Source: Prostheceraeus crozeri (Eukaryota; Platyhelminthes; Polycladida; Euryleptidae). From it: DNA of 64,000 nt. The stretch is from NCBI GenBank assembly GCA_907163375.1, contig CAJQUW010007532.1, forward strand, positions 227,001 to 291,000, in the 5' to 3' direction. The position numbers were made by a program, and so were the translations under genes. This document shows positions 50,432-61,365 of this stretch, one piece after another. How positions within the stretch are numbered: position 1 is the first letter of the stretch; every line of letters begins with the position of its first letter. The notes beneath the pieces were generated by a model. That model was not told where the DNA came from. It did not search any database and saw nothing but the letters and a program-made list of their open reading frames with translations.

Positions 50432-50990
50432 TCAGTACCGTTCTACGTCCTTTGAGGCCGTCCAACGGGGTTCGACGATTTTCCCCAAATTGCTATGTTA
50501 TTCGATCGTTGGCAACGAAGGATTGAAGTCAGGATCTTCATGTCCTCCAACGCATTTTGCAACCACGATTTTCGAGGTCTGCCGACCGAGTTCCGTCAAT
50601 CTGCTTACATTCTAGACGTCTTGTTGAGTCAGCTCAAGTCATTTCGTCTTCCGACGTAGCCATAAGCGACGCAAAATGCAGCCAATGTCCTCTAGGACCA
50701 ATTTTATTCCTTCGGTCACTAGGCCTGAATCCGAACATCCTTCTCATCATGGCATTGTTGGTCCTCTCAAACTCTTCCATGTGGCTGGACTTCATCACCC
50801 GTGTTTCACTCCCAAGTCATCGCAGTTCTTTCTCAATATGAGTGGTATTACCTTGCTTTTTAACTTCAAGGGGGTAAAACGTGATGATGTTAAAAAGGAA
50901 GCAAACTCGTAGAATTGCTTCCATTCACACCGCACCCTCTCAGTCGCAGTCAAGTCGTTATCACCTGCAGCAGTCAAAGTGTCGCCGGCT
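50432..50990 (-). mobile_element. LINE ORF2 C-terminal half
   Basis: Minus-strand translation reads AGDTLTAAGDNDLTATERVR, CEWKQFYEFASFLTSS, KSSHMEEFERTNNAMMRRMF and GFRPSDRR, then NSVGRPRKSWLQNALEDMK and EPRWTASKDVERY with a natural stop at 50432. This order is the region after the YADD box to the end of ORF2 in a widespread animal LINE type. At least two frameshifts are needed to read it through. Confidence 0.8.
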
Positions 50991-53900
50991 AGTCAATCTT
51001 TATAGCTACTAAGAGTATTAGTGATCAAATCTTTGAGATTGATCTGCTGCGTTCATGCACTTTGCCATCCGACGACAATGAAGAAATTAAGTGTATGATA
51101 ACAGGGCAAACTTTGCAAAGTCAGAGGTAGAACACGGTGTTAGATCCACATAGTGCAGCACCTTACACAGATAGTAAATCCCACAGATATAAAACTTACT
51201 ATAATGCTGTTCGATTATCTTGTTTGGGAGAATGTTTGCCATTCATTGCTATGTTTCTCTTTGAGACAGAGCAAAACTTTGTCATTATCATCATTATTCT
51301 GTAAAAGCTGTTGCGTGCCTACTAACTGCGTCTCATAAAAGATTACTGAGCTGTTCCATCGATGTAAAAATCGCTGCCACGAGAGTTTAATGACAATATG
51401 ATTGATGATCTGAGGTGAAATTTGATGATCGCCAGCACGCCAGACAATTTGCTTAATGACTTAAAAGTAATTATTTTTACTAAACCAGTCATTACTGCAG
51501 CGGAACCGTGGGTGTTTTGTAATCGAGTTAATGTCGCTAAGTCGGAAGTCACATTGGAAAACATAATTTGTGGATGATTATGATATCAGCCAAGAAGATG
51601 CAAAAAGTCATCGACTTAAAATGTCAAGATCACAAATTTTCTGCGACGTTAATCTGCATTTCCTATTGAAAATCACTCACAACAATATTTGCTTAATCTG
51701 TGCGAGACGATTAACATTGACAGTGCAGACTGTCATTCCGAAAACTTCTAGTAAAATGGTTTTTAATCCTGTTTAACCCTATTGTCGGTGAAGCCCCATA
51801 AGATCTCCCAATATATCACAAGTGCTCCATCCGATGGTGGTATTAGGTTTTCATTCCAAGTTGATCTTCTTACTATAAATAGCATTTTGAAACCAAACAA
51901 CCGTTTTCTAAAAAAAATTGTTTTTGTATCTGAAATAGTCGACAGAACATTGCACTCTTAATTACTCTTATTACATAATTATCATTATTTTCCTTACAGT
52001 TCTTCTCTAATTCTTGTAATGAATTCGCAAGAAAAATATTTGTGATTTTTAATGAAAAAAATATTTGTGTGAATCATATCATTAAGATTGATAGCAATAT
52101 GCATCATTAATTATATCACTTAGTCTTTCAGGACAATATCAATGAATACTACAGAAGATTGTGTAATTAATTATTGTTTATGAACTATGTTTTTGAGTCA
52201 TTATTTATCAGTTATTGAATTATGAATATGTATTTATAAGTAGTATGCATAGAACATACGAACATTAATCATCATAGCTATGTAAAAAGTATCTGAGTAT
52301 CAATTAACATCTCGACCATATTTCCTGAACGGGCTAACTACAGTATATGTAAATCAACTTAAAACTCAAAATTCTCATCAATAGAGGTGAAAAACCAAAG
52401 ATGTCGAAAGAGTGTGGTTGTAATTTTTTTTATGTGGCTCCTGTGGCTGAAATATTGGGTCCGAGAAAAAAAGCTACCACTCAGAGAAGGTCAACACAAA
52501 GTTAGGAACAGTCACTGAAGACCTTCAAACAATTATTCTTTCCGGCGTGAGATAAAGAAAACCGAGGGGGCCACCCCTGAAGCAAATAGGGTTAAGCTAA
52601 CCATAATTATTGCATTTTTATCCCAAGGGTCCACTATGGAGTTTGGTGAAAGTGAAGCACCCTTACAAGCAGAGGCACTTCGCATTTCATGAGGTTGTGG
52701 GAGTCCGAGAGACAAATGTGAGATTCCAGACACTTATCCAGGTGAGAGACTAGACAACTAGATAACAGCGCAAAAATTCATCGTCGTCATGTAGGCTTGA
52801 CCTGTCATGTTACTTGTCTAGCGATAACGACCAAGGTCAAAAGACATTTGCCGGGAACCAAGGAGAGAAAGAATAGCATGTCAAACCGTAAGGTCTGTGA
52901 TTATTTTCATGCCTTTACGCTAAGGCTTACCATTCGAATCAATATTGAAAGTGAACAAGTAAATTTAGCTGTTTGTCGTTTGTCTGATTATTTCCGTTGT
53001 TACACATTGTTTTGGAGCTAAATTGAAAAGTTGCCCCTTAACGCGATGGTCATTAGTGCCTCTTTAAAGATCGTAAAGAATCTAATTTCGTGTGACATTT
53101 TCCTATTTCTGGTCTCAATTTCAAGTTGGACTTTTTTAGGGTGCAATGCGATTAATAGTTAGGAAATGATGCATTCTTCTATCAAGCCTAGTGCCGATCA
53201 TATTTCTAATATTGTGTACAACATATTTTTTATTCAGTAGGTTTATCACATAAGGTACAATCACAATCATTAATTTGACTTAAAGATTCAGTTGCTTGGT
53301 CTTCTTATGAAAAGCATGTCTTCGTCCGTTCAAAATCCTATCATTATTGCATTTGCATAACTCTTGACTCCACTATCAGAAGACGTTCGATAAACATTTA
53401 ATCTTACCAAGAAATAGAAATAGAAAATTTTTTTAGTTATCATCGAATACGTGATTATTATCGGCTTTGTCAGCCGAATTAGGTTGGTTCAATGTTTTGA
53501 ATGAGTTTCTGCAATTCATTTCTTTTCCCCGGAGCAAACTAATTTATTTTGAGCACAGTGTGATGAATGATTTCTCCATGTATTCAATTCCTGACTACTG
53601 AAAAAAAACAACAGTTATCAAGTTCAAAACATAATTCAAATGAAAATGCATCCTGATTTTAATAAACAAAGTTAAATGTGTAGTGCTAGAACACTGCTTC
53701 CACTAGTTTCTTCGAAGCAATGTACGTGTATTAAAGTCCAAGATCGCAACACAGATTTGGTGGGGAGACAATTGAAGTCACCGACAATTATTTGATAACA
53801 TTCGTGCTATTAACAATCGCCTCAAAAACATCGAATAGGATTAGTGGATCGTGAAGATGGTGTGTAAATATAATATTTCGAGGATGTGATATCTCGACAT

Positions 53901-54080
53901 CAAATTTCCAGAGAGTCAACATCGGATGCATCAGGAAATATTTTAGAGTAATTCATGTAGGTAGGCAACAGCAACATCTCCACCAAGTAGAAAGTAACGA
54001 CTAGTTTTGGTTATACAATCTCGCGGAACGTGTAAATTTCATGAATCAATTGAAGTGTACAGTCTGATGTCACTGAGTAA
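50991..54080. other. Intronic, no supported feature
   Basis: About 3 kb of AT-rich DNA with only short frames. A slightly GC-richer patch at 52540-52760 has an open minus frame of 66 codons without a recognisable motif. Confidence 0.4.
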
Positions 54081-54090
54081 TCCTTGAAAC

Positions 54091-54960
54091 CACAGAATTA
54101 GATTGTTTAATCGCATCACTTTGCTAGAAGTGTAAATTGATTCAAACAGATGGCACATGCAGGAAATTTATGTCAGCCACAGAATTAAAATGTTTAATCG
54201 TATCACTTTGCTAGAAGTGCAAACTGATTCAAACAGATGGCACATGCAGGAACTTAACAAGTGGGCAAAAAGAAATTTTTAATACCTTACAGAGATAAGG
54301 AAAATAGTCGTGCGTCGCTTGCGGATTGCTCTGAATTCCTTTAAAATGCTCCGATCGCCACGATTCCTTCACATTCGAAGAATTCAGATCATTGCGCAAA
54401 AGTTTTCTCGATAATGTTGGGCCCTCCGATCATTTAAAAAGAAGTTAGCAGGCGCACAGAAGACGTGCAAAAACTTCTCTGTAGAACTTGACATCGTCTG
54501 TGTCTCTTTGCTGCATAGAAATAAAATGTTTATATAAAGTTGACTAGAATGGAAATTGACTCAAGGTCGCGGCACATCCGGGGGAACTAAGTTGGGGCAT
54601 GAAGAACCAATGAAAAGCTTAGAATTGCACATGTGACTGATTCTAACCCAATGAAACAGCCGTTGACAAGTGTATCTAAGTGAAAATGCGTGCGATTCTT
54701 GTGCCACTATTGTGTATTGCATAAAGCTTAATTTCCATTCTAGAGTTTTTATTGTTGTCAATTTCTATGCTTTGCTGTGTGATCCGGTTGATGACAGTCA
54801 CTGAAACTTTGCACAATTTGGCGTGTTTAATGTTGAACTGGCTACTCATTGTTCGATTGCTATGGTATTTAGTCAGGAGATTGTGCCATTTCATAAACGT
54901 TACATGTTCCAATGTTTCCTTTCTAGTCAAACAGAAGAAGAGACGACCTGTCTAGTTCTG
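54091..54960 (+). mobile_element. Family A element split by a B MITE
   Basis: Starts CACAGAATTAGATTG and ends TGTCTAGTTCTG. It is flanked by TCCTTGAAAC on both sides (54081-54090 and 54961-54970), a 9-10-bp target duplication in the range of Mutator-like elements. The first 78 bp are duplicated in tandem (54090-54167 and 54178-54255). A B element interrupts it at 54514-54769. Without that insert it is collinear with 29194-29715. Confidence 0.85.
54514..54769 (+). mobile_element. Family B MITE nested in family A
   Basis: 256 bp, ends CATAGAAAT and ATTTCTATG. It is flanked by CTTTGCTG on both sides (54506-54513 and 54770-54777). The family A copy at 29520 shows the same site unoccupied, with a single copy of CTTTGCT. 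An 8-bp duplication fits the hAT or P superfamilies; the CAT terminus resembles P-type more than hAT, but the assignment is open. Confidence 0.9.
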
Positions 54961-55033
54961 TCCTTGAAACAATCTTAACTCTGAATTAAGTTCATGTTGA
55001 TATCTATGGTAATGATGATGATAAACACACGTA

Positions 55034-55756
55034 GTCCGGCAGCCAGAACGAGTTTCTGCAGGGAACGAGGCCGAAAATGAGACTTTCACAGAATGATGTT
55101 CACCCTATGCCTACTGCGAATCGGCACGTCTGCCGAGCTCTAGTGAGTTCCTCTTCTTGTCAGACAGGATCAAAGAAAAACACATGTAAATCCAATGGGA
55201 CGCAGATTGCAGTTTTTGGCTAAAATGAAATTTTGTATGTTTTCTCTGATTAGACGAAAAGCACTAAGCTCAGAGTATTAATTGTTGGCATGGAATGTCT
55301 GCAGATCATTTCCTATGATATGCATGTGCTATTATCATGCATCTAATCGGGAATGTATGCGAGAATGTGGTTAAATGTGGATAAAGTTGCTCAAAATGTT
55401 TGTGTTTGCTGTCATTAAGAAGCTCGCCAAATCGAAATGTGTTTAGCTTTATAGACAGGGGTGCATGATGATGAAAGAAAATGGCCTGAAGACATTCCAT
55501 GTCAAAAAGTATGACTCTGGGCTTAATACTTTTCGTTTAATCAGAGAAAGCATGGAAAATTTCATTTTAGCCAAAAACTGCAATCTGCGTCCCATTGGAT
55601 TTACATGTGTTTTTCTTTGATCTCGTCTGACAAGAAGAGGAACTCACTAGAACTCGGCAGACGTGCCGATTGGTAGTAGGAATAGGGTGTACATCATTCT
55701 GTGAAAGTCTCACTTTCGGCCTCGTTCACTGCAGAAACTCGTTCTGGCTGCCGGAC
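55034..55756. mobile_element. Family D foldback element, copy 4
   Basis: 723 bp flanked by TA (55032-55033 and 55757-55758). The arms of about 285 bp pair at well over 90% by eye and begin GTCCGGCAGCCAGAACGAG. The loop is oriented opposite to copies 1 and 3. It has no coding capacity and is the best-preserved copy. Confidence 0.9.
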
Positions 55757-55987
55757 TAACGGTGCAGATATCGACGCAAGCCAGCTAGCAGTCAACGCCG
55801 CGATGGACAAATTTCACGCGAGCGCTTGCAAATCCGACCGACCAGCACAAGCGCTGACGATCGAAATCCTCCACCATATCATACATGGTTCATTCCATAT
55901 TATTATTGACTTCTGACTCAGATGCTCTTCAGTGGTTTAGGGTTTATGAACATTATTCGATAATCATGTGATATTTCATTTTAACTA

Positions 55988-57640
55988 CAGTCCGTTTCAT
56001 AAAAAGTGGATCATCCTAAAATTTGACTAAATAAAACATAAGTATGATACAGAAAGCATTTTTCATGTTATTTCATGTCCCTAATATATTTAAATGTCCT
56101 TATATAATCTGATAAGCTATGGTACAGTAACGGTTCTTAAGAAGCTAATATTTTGTGGCCCTACCCTTATTGTCAATGACATTACCAATTCGTCTAGGCA
56201 TTGATACGATGATATCGTTGATTTTTGACTGATCTAACTTTCTCCACTCTCTTTTTAACAGTGACGTAAGTTGTGATGCGCCATCTGTAGGTAGCAGTAA
56301 ACGACGAACGTTGCGTTTTAGAATACTCCATACATTTTCTATGGGATTCAGATCAGGAGAACGAGCTGGCCAAGATAATGTCCTAAGCACTAATTGAGAC
56401 TTGCATAAGTTGACTCTACTACTCCTGTGACACGTAGCATTATCATCCATAAATAACCAAGTCGATGGATCACCAAGTTGATCTGTCATTTGGCCAATGT
56501 TCATTCGTAAAACATTCACATAGCGTTCAGAATTCATGGTTCCTTGCTGTATGTGAAGTTCAGAGCGGCCATTGGTCCAAATGCCAGCCCAAATCAGTAG
56601 AGTCGCACCACCTTGTACCCGGGGACGATGTAAATGTCTCGGAATTTCCTGATCAGATTTTATCCATAATCTCAATCGACCATCACTATCCTTCAGACGG
56701 ACTGATGCCTCATCAGACCAGACAACCCGATCCCATTGATTTCGCCAGTGACAATGACTCATTGCCCATCTGAGACGTCTTTTTGTATGCTGATCTGATA
56801 ATTCGATCTGAGAGGGCCTCTTACAGCTCTTGAAATTCGACTCAATAAGTCTTCTACGAATAGTGGACTTAGAAATAGACGAGTCTAGTGCAGCCATCTC
56901 AGTTAACGAGAGACTTGGATCAACTTTAACAAATCTCAAAATTAGGCGGTCTCTACGTTTGGATGTTTTGCGTGGACGGCCAGAGCCCTCTTTACGACAG
57001 AGTCGAAAATCATCATTATGCCATCGATGCACATTCGTGTAAGGGACATTTAGTCGCTTGCTTGTAGCTCGCAAAGAAAATCCTAGTTCTATCAAGGCTG
57101 ACACTTTGCCTTTTGTGAATGCGATCTCGTTATTTTTCATTTGTGCTTTGTATTGTTTTTAACCGGTAAGAGATAGATTTCTAGCTGAAAGCAATCAGGA
57201 GTGCTGCCAACACCACCGCAACGAAGTCAGGAAGCTATGGAACATGAAGTCCAGTTAATCACATGTAGCAGTTACATTATTGTTGATGAATGGTGCTATA
57301 CTGGCTCTGATTGACCGATTTTCTTTATTTTTGTTTTGCTTGATAGCTTTTGGCTTGAAGAACAACATATTACATAACAAAGGAAGCAAATGTAATTTTA
57401 TAAGAGTGAGGTATGATTTTGTGTAACATTGCTAAATGAAGATCAAATTATCTACTACTTTTTTATCTATAACAGGAAAACAACTCAATATTCATGCTTG
57501 AAATTTCCAACAATGATATTAGTAAGCACAACGGACATATCTTCCAAATTTCAGAGAAATTCGTTCAAGTTTGGCGGAGTTAGACAAAGTTGAAGTTAAG
57601 GCGATGTTTAAGGGTGATCCATTTTTTATGAAACAATCTG
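55988..57640 (-). mobile_element. Tc1-type transposon, apparently complete
   Basis: 1653 bp flanked by TA (55986-55987 and 57641-57642). The terminal inverted repeats of about 30 bp are CAGTCCGTTTCATAAAAAGT on the left and, read inward from the right, CAGATTGTTTCATAAAAAAT; they continue TGGATCA(T/C)CCT, with about five mismatches in 30. One transposase gene lies inside with roughly 150 bp on its 3' side and 500 bp on its 5' side. It lies antisense in the proposed host intron. Confidence 0.92.
56145..57140 (-). CDS. Tc1 transposase, DD34E, uninterrupted
   Basis: 331 codons from ATG at 57140 with no stop or frameshift, the usual Tc1 length. The N-terminal paired-like helix-turn-helix (FSLRATSKRLNVPYTNVHRW) is followed by GSGRPRK, the GRPR-like linker that contacts DNA, and a second helix-turn-helix with SKSTIRRRL. 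The catalytic core has the first Asp in VVWSDEASV, the second in FMDDNATCH, and the Glu in ARSPDLNPIENVW. There are exactly 34 residues between the second Asp and the Glu, giving DD34E. The enzyme cuts and pastes its own element at TA sites in the nucleus. All key residues are present, so the protein could be active. Expression is unknown. Confidence 0.95.
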   Translation of the reverse strand: MKNNEIAFTKGKVSALIELGFSLRATSKRLNVPYTNVHRWHNDDFRLCRKEGSGRPRKTSKRRDRLILRFVKVDPSLSLTEMAALDSSISKSTIRRRLIESNFKSCKRPSQIELSDQHTKRRLRWAMSHCHWRNQWDRVVWSDEASVRLKDSDGRLRLWIKSDQEIPRHLHRPRVQGGATLLIWAGIWTNGRSELHIQQGTMNSERYVNVLRMNIGQMTDQLGDPSTWLFMDDNATCHRSSRVNLCKSQLVLRTLSWPARSPDLNPIENVWSILKRNVRRLLLPTDGASQLTSLLKREWRKLDQSKINDIIVSMPRRIGNVIDNKGRATKY

Positions 57641-57642
57641 TA

Positions 57643-59668
57643 TAAGTTTCCGTGTCATGATTGTCAATATAATACAACTCATGTATGCGTAACTGTTGGT
57701 CCTCATAACAATTCATTCAAATTTTTCAAGGAAAAAATGCAATCAGAAGACTGCATTGCTTTCCTCTGTGCTAAAATTCAAACATTAATTCTTGTTTTCC
57801 TCCGTTATTCTGTTTGATCTGGGTTGACTTTTTAAATCAGGGATTTTACAAAGATTCTGCACGTTTAAATGTGGGCATAATATCAGAATGAATGAAAGTG
57901 AATTATAATATTGAATCTTGAGAAGACGAGTTCCAGTACCCTGTGTTTGACCAATCCGAGCGTTGTGTGGAGGAAGATATAATAATAATAGTAAATAAAG
58001 AATTCATTATTATTATTATATCGGCCCAGAGCACAACACAATTCACGATTTATTCCTCATAATCAGCAAGACTACCAGAGTTCAATTCCGGAACTCTTGA
58101 GATGACTTCTTTGACGGAGGATTTCTCGAACACCAATTTTTGCTCATTTTCATTACCATTTAAGCTAAAATCATTAAGCGCATGATAGTGAAGTCCGACG
58201 GACCTCGAAAGCGCTTGCAAACCCAAACATTGAGTTTTGTTATCAACAGCAGAGGGAACCTTCCCTTCATGTCACCATTTACTAGGTTTGTGATGCGGAT
58301 ACCTCAAGAAAATTAAAGGAGAAATTGACATTCTAAATCATTTTCAATTAGCCAGCTGCGGGATATTGTACCTTCATATATTGTGAAGGCCAAGTCATGA
58401 TAGTCCCAGTTGATAATGTGACTTTTCCTAAACCGGTATAAAAGTTTTAAATCTTAGAAGTGAGCATTCAAAATGTCAAACGTTTTTATTGCAGGTATTT
58501 TAACATCGATGCCTCGTTGATTTCCCTAACATGTGATGATACGCACTAACTTCATCGGCTACGGGATAGCAAAGCGTCGCCGATATTGGAGAATAGCTGT
58601 ATGACTAAGTTCGTCAGACGAAGTAGAAACTTGCAAACATGAATGAATAAAATACATCAACTCTGCTGTGATAAAAAGATGATCAATACTGCCTCCTCGA
58701 TATAACTACAGAAGAGTAGACTGGACTCACGCCAGTCTGTCTGCTGACATATAGGAGACGTTTCCTTTCAAACCAAGGAATACACAATTTTCTGAAAACT
58801 CAATGAATGAGACCTTTTTGCGTGAAATGACTTAGGATTTCGTCCTCAATATGACTTGTTTGAAGGACTGTTGGAAGTTCGTCATTCATTCAGACTTGTA
58901 CTTTTTGATATTTACCATTCACTGAATTTTCGGAATTAAACTTTCACATAATAACATATGAAAACGTCCCATTCTATTTTAAAATTGCCATAATTGTGAC
59001 ATTATTGAAGAGTTTGATAATGATGATGCCAAAATTGCAGCATGCGAGTCTTAACTACGATTGTTTGATAAACTGGACAAGCTAGTAAGCTGACCAAGTT
59101 AATTTATTTTATCAATGTGATGATAGATTTACTCATGGAGGATCCATTACTTTTCTCTCTACTCCTCGCTTATTTTCATGGTGAATATCACACCAATTTG
59201 TCTCGGCTCCCCAAGAATAAGTTTGCTGCTAAAAATGTTTACACTTTATTGCTAAAAAATGTATACAAGTCCGAGCTTTCGCGAGCCGGCTCGCATTGTC
59301 AAGGAGGCAGGAGTCCGCTTATTGTCTCTTCTCAAGTTTGAGGGTAGGATGCTGGGGCTGTCGGATGTCGTTGGGATGGATACGCCTTCTCCATTCTTGT
59401 CGCTCTTTCGACCAATGAGAGTACATAGGAACTCGAGAGTGGATTTCTCTGACCACTCTGATGCTCAGTCCTGCCTCAATTTTGATCAAGTTTGAGATTC
59501 TCTTTGACCGCTTTCAGCTCGGTATCAGTTGCAAATGACCAAACCAACGAAGCTCAATTAACCCTTACAAGCATAAATTATTTTTAAAATTAAAGTTTTC
59601 TTGAAAAATAAAAATTCACTTCAAATGCAATTTGCGGGCGTTCTAGGGATTGTACGAAGTCAAGAGAG
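57643..59668. other. Intronic, no supported feature
   Basis: A short AT palindrome (AATAATAATA ... TATTATTATT) lies around 57980-58020. A GC-richer patch at 59259-59495 has an open plus frame containing PSFREPARIVKEAGVRLLSL that I cannot assign. Confidence 0.4.
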
Positions 59669-59765
59669 ATGCCATTAGAAGCGCATTGATATCCTCTTTC
59701 TTTTGGTTACAAATTTTTGCCGCTATGGGGTCAACATTACTGTGCAATGTTGACCCAAAAGATGT
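59669..59765 (+). repeat. Repeat E, copy 2
   Basis: Matches 34409-34497: GCCATTAGAAGCGCATTGAT, CCTCTTTCTTTTGG, ACAAATTTTTGC and TGTTGACCCAAAAG. Nature unknown. Confidence 0.5.
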
Positions 59766-60334
59766 GGGTCAAAATGTCTTCGAGGGTACAATATGCATGA
59801 AGGGGTTAATGTATTTATTAACAACGAATTTTCGGTTCCATTGACCACCCTAGCTCTCTTTTTTGTCATGAGATTTTTATGGAAATCCGCTCCAACTGAA
59901 TCGTTTAGATTTCTCAAAGTTCGAAAGAAATTTCGATTTGCCACCTGTCAGTTTTGACTTGATGTTACAAATCTTTATAATGTTGAATAAGAATATGCAA
60001 TAAGGTTTATATTTAATTATATTTTTCATGTCTCAATGCTAAAGAATTATATGTTCTATTAATAAAATTATATTTGAAAATAGACTAGAATGAAGTTATT
60101 CACATTATGAGTGATGCGTGTTTTTTCTCGATTTTGTATATGTAAGACGAGAGAGACAAAACAATTTCGATTCTGCTCACAGATTTCTGTCCACGAGAAA
60201 TAAACTATTCCATTTTTTTAATGTTGCTTTATGATTAGAATCTGATGAATTGTTTGAATATGAAAATGATACCCCTGCAAATGTTCAAGCAATGCACTCA
60301 ATCTCTTTTTGATTATGGATGATTAATTTTGCAG

Positions 60335-60558
60335 GTGAAAAGAGCTCCCGTTGGACTGAAGTGAACCCATTGCACAATTCTTCCCAAAGAAAAGAGCAAA
60401 CAGTTGACGATCTCAAAACAGTTGAGAAGCGAGATCCTCTTGAAAGATGTCGAAGACTTCATCGGCCGTCGGGAGCCTCTCTGTCCTCACTGCCTGCAGC
60501 AATTACCTCATCAAAACCCGAAATGCAACACAATGTGAAAGACAATGAGAAAACTTGA
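60335..60558 (+). CDS. Terminal exon of the unrecognised Ser/Pro/basic-rich protein
   Basis: Acceptor TTTTGCAG ends at 60334. The two leading bases GT complete the Gly codon begun by the exon ending at 42524, and the frame then runs open for 73 codons: EKSSRWTEVNPLHNSSQRKE, then DDLKTVEKRDPLERCRRLHR, PSGASLSSLPAAITSS, ending NEKT and TGA at 60556-60558. The sequence is charged and low in hydrophobics, so likely disordered, with no domain recognised. An ATTAAA at 60574-60579 could be the poly-A signal, which would give a very short 3' UTR. Joint evidence (phase match, clean splice sites, raised GC) makes this a real last exon more likely than not. Confidence 0.65.
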
Positions 60559-60573
60559 TTTCTAAAGAAATAT

Positions 60574-60579
60574 ATTAAA
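60574..60579 (+). promoter_or_regulatory. Candidate poly-A signal
   Basis: ATTAAA, the commonest variant of AATAAA, 16 nt after the TGA of the terminal exon. Such a short 3' UTR is unusual. Later AT-rich hexamers could serve instead. Confidence 0.35.
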
Positions 60580-61084
60580 GACCATTGCATTAATTTTGTA
60601 TCATTTGAAACGGAAGATAATCGAAGACGTACTGAATGACTTATTGTAGTCTACTTGCAGTATGTAAATATTGTGCATAAAAATAGAAAATTGTCAATGA
60701 ATTGAATCGCGTTTTGCAATTTTATTCGAATCAGCAGCTATGAAGTCAACAGCATAGATTAGATTATCTAATGCAGTGCTTCTCACGGTGGCCCAAAAGT
60801 CGGTTTTACAGTTTGAAAGTGAGCTCCAGCCGTCCAGGGTTTTGATAGCGTGGTCAAAAAAGGAAATTGTACTCGGCTAATCAGTGGAAAATCAAAGTCA
60901 GAATATATGCCTACTTAAAAAAACGATTAGGCCTATTTGGTCAGTATATTGCAAGAACTAGGCCTTCTTTTTGAAATCTTTAGATTCGCATCATACATGC
61001 CATGGATTTTGCTTCGAAACCGTTTGGTGAGGTGCTAGACTGCTAGCTGCTTCGAACTATAGGAAAGTGTGTCTGCACTTTCCT
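60580..61084. other. 3' flank; possible hAT terminus
   Basis: CAGTGCTTCTCACGGTGG at about 60774 resembles the 5' terminus of some hAT transposons. No matching right end or target duplication was found. Confidence 0.3.
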
Positions 61085-61162
61085 ACATGAAAGCTCGTGG
61101 ATGGTTGCTGTACCTTGAAGGTCTGGTTAACCTGGGATTGTAGGTTCGAATCCTATTAGCTG
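61085..61162 (+). pseudogene. tRNA-like sequence, degenerate
   Basis: A perfect pol III B box GGTTCGAATCC (61143-61153) sits in a proper T arm: stem GTAGG/CCTAT around a 7-nt loop. TAGCTGC follows where the acceptor 3' strand should be. Upstream, ACCTTGAAGGT could be an anticodon arm (TGA, Ser-like), but no matching 5' acceptor strand (GCAGCTA) and no good A box are present. It is a tRNA pseudogene or SINE head rather than a working gene. Confidence 0.4.
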
Positions 61163-61365
61163 CACATCTTTTGCACAGCAATTTCATCTATCGTTTTTTC
61201 ATGTTCTAAATACTACCCAAATTAAATTAAGTTCGTGATTATGTCTATCACCCTCACTTGATGTTTTGTAGATGCAAAACTGTTATGCGAAATGTGTGTT
61301 GATGACAACTCAAATTTTCACTTCGGATGAATTTTTTATGCAAATGCAAAATCTCGCATCGACTG

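Larger units (their letters stand above)
42525..60334 (+). other. Proposed 17.8-kb intron filled with mobile elements
   Basis: Donor GTAAGT at 42525 and acceptor TTTTGCAG ending at 60334, phase 1 to phase 1. It contains two D foldbacks, a hairpin element, repeat F, several LINE pieces, an H2A.X retrocopy, A and B MITEs and a Tc1 transposon. Additional small exons inside it cannot be excluded by eye. Confidence 0.55.

Noticed and set aside
52533-52760. GC-richer patch with a minus frame as an exon of a minus-strand gene
   Set aside because: The frame ends without a donor and matches no family I recognise.
59259-59495. GC-richer frame with RIVKEAG words as a host exon
   Set aside because: No acceptor-donor pair fits the frame and I could not match it to a family. 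It may be transposon-derived.
61085-61162. A functional tRNA gene
   Set aside because: Only the T arm and B box are convincing. The 5' acceptor strand and A box do not pair or match.
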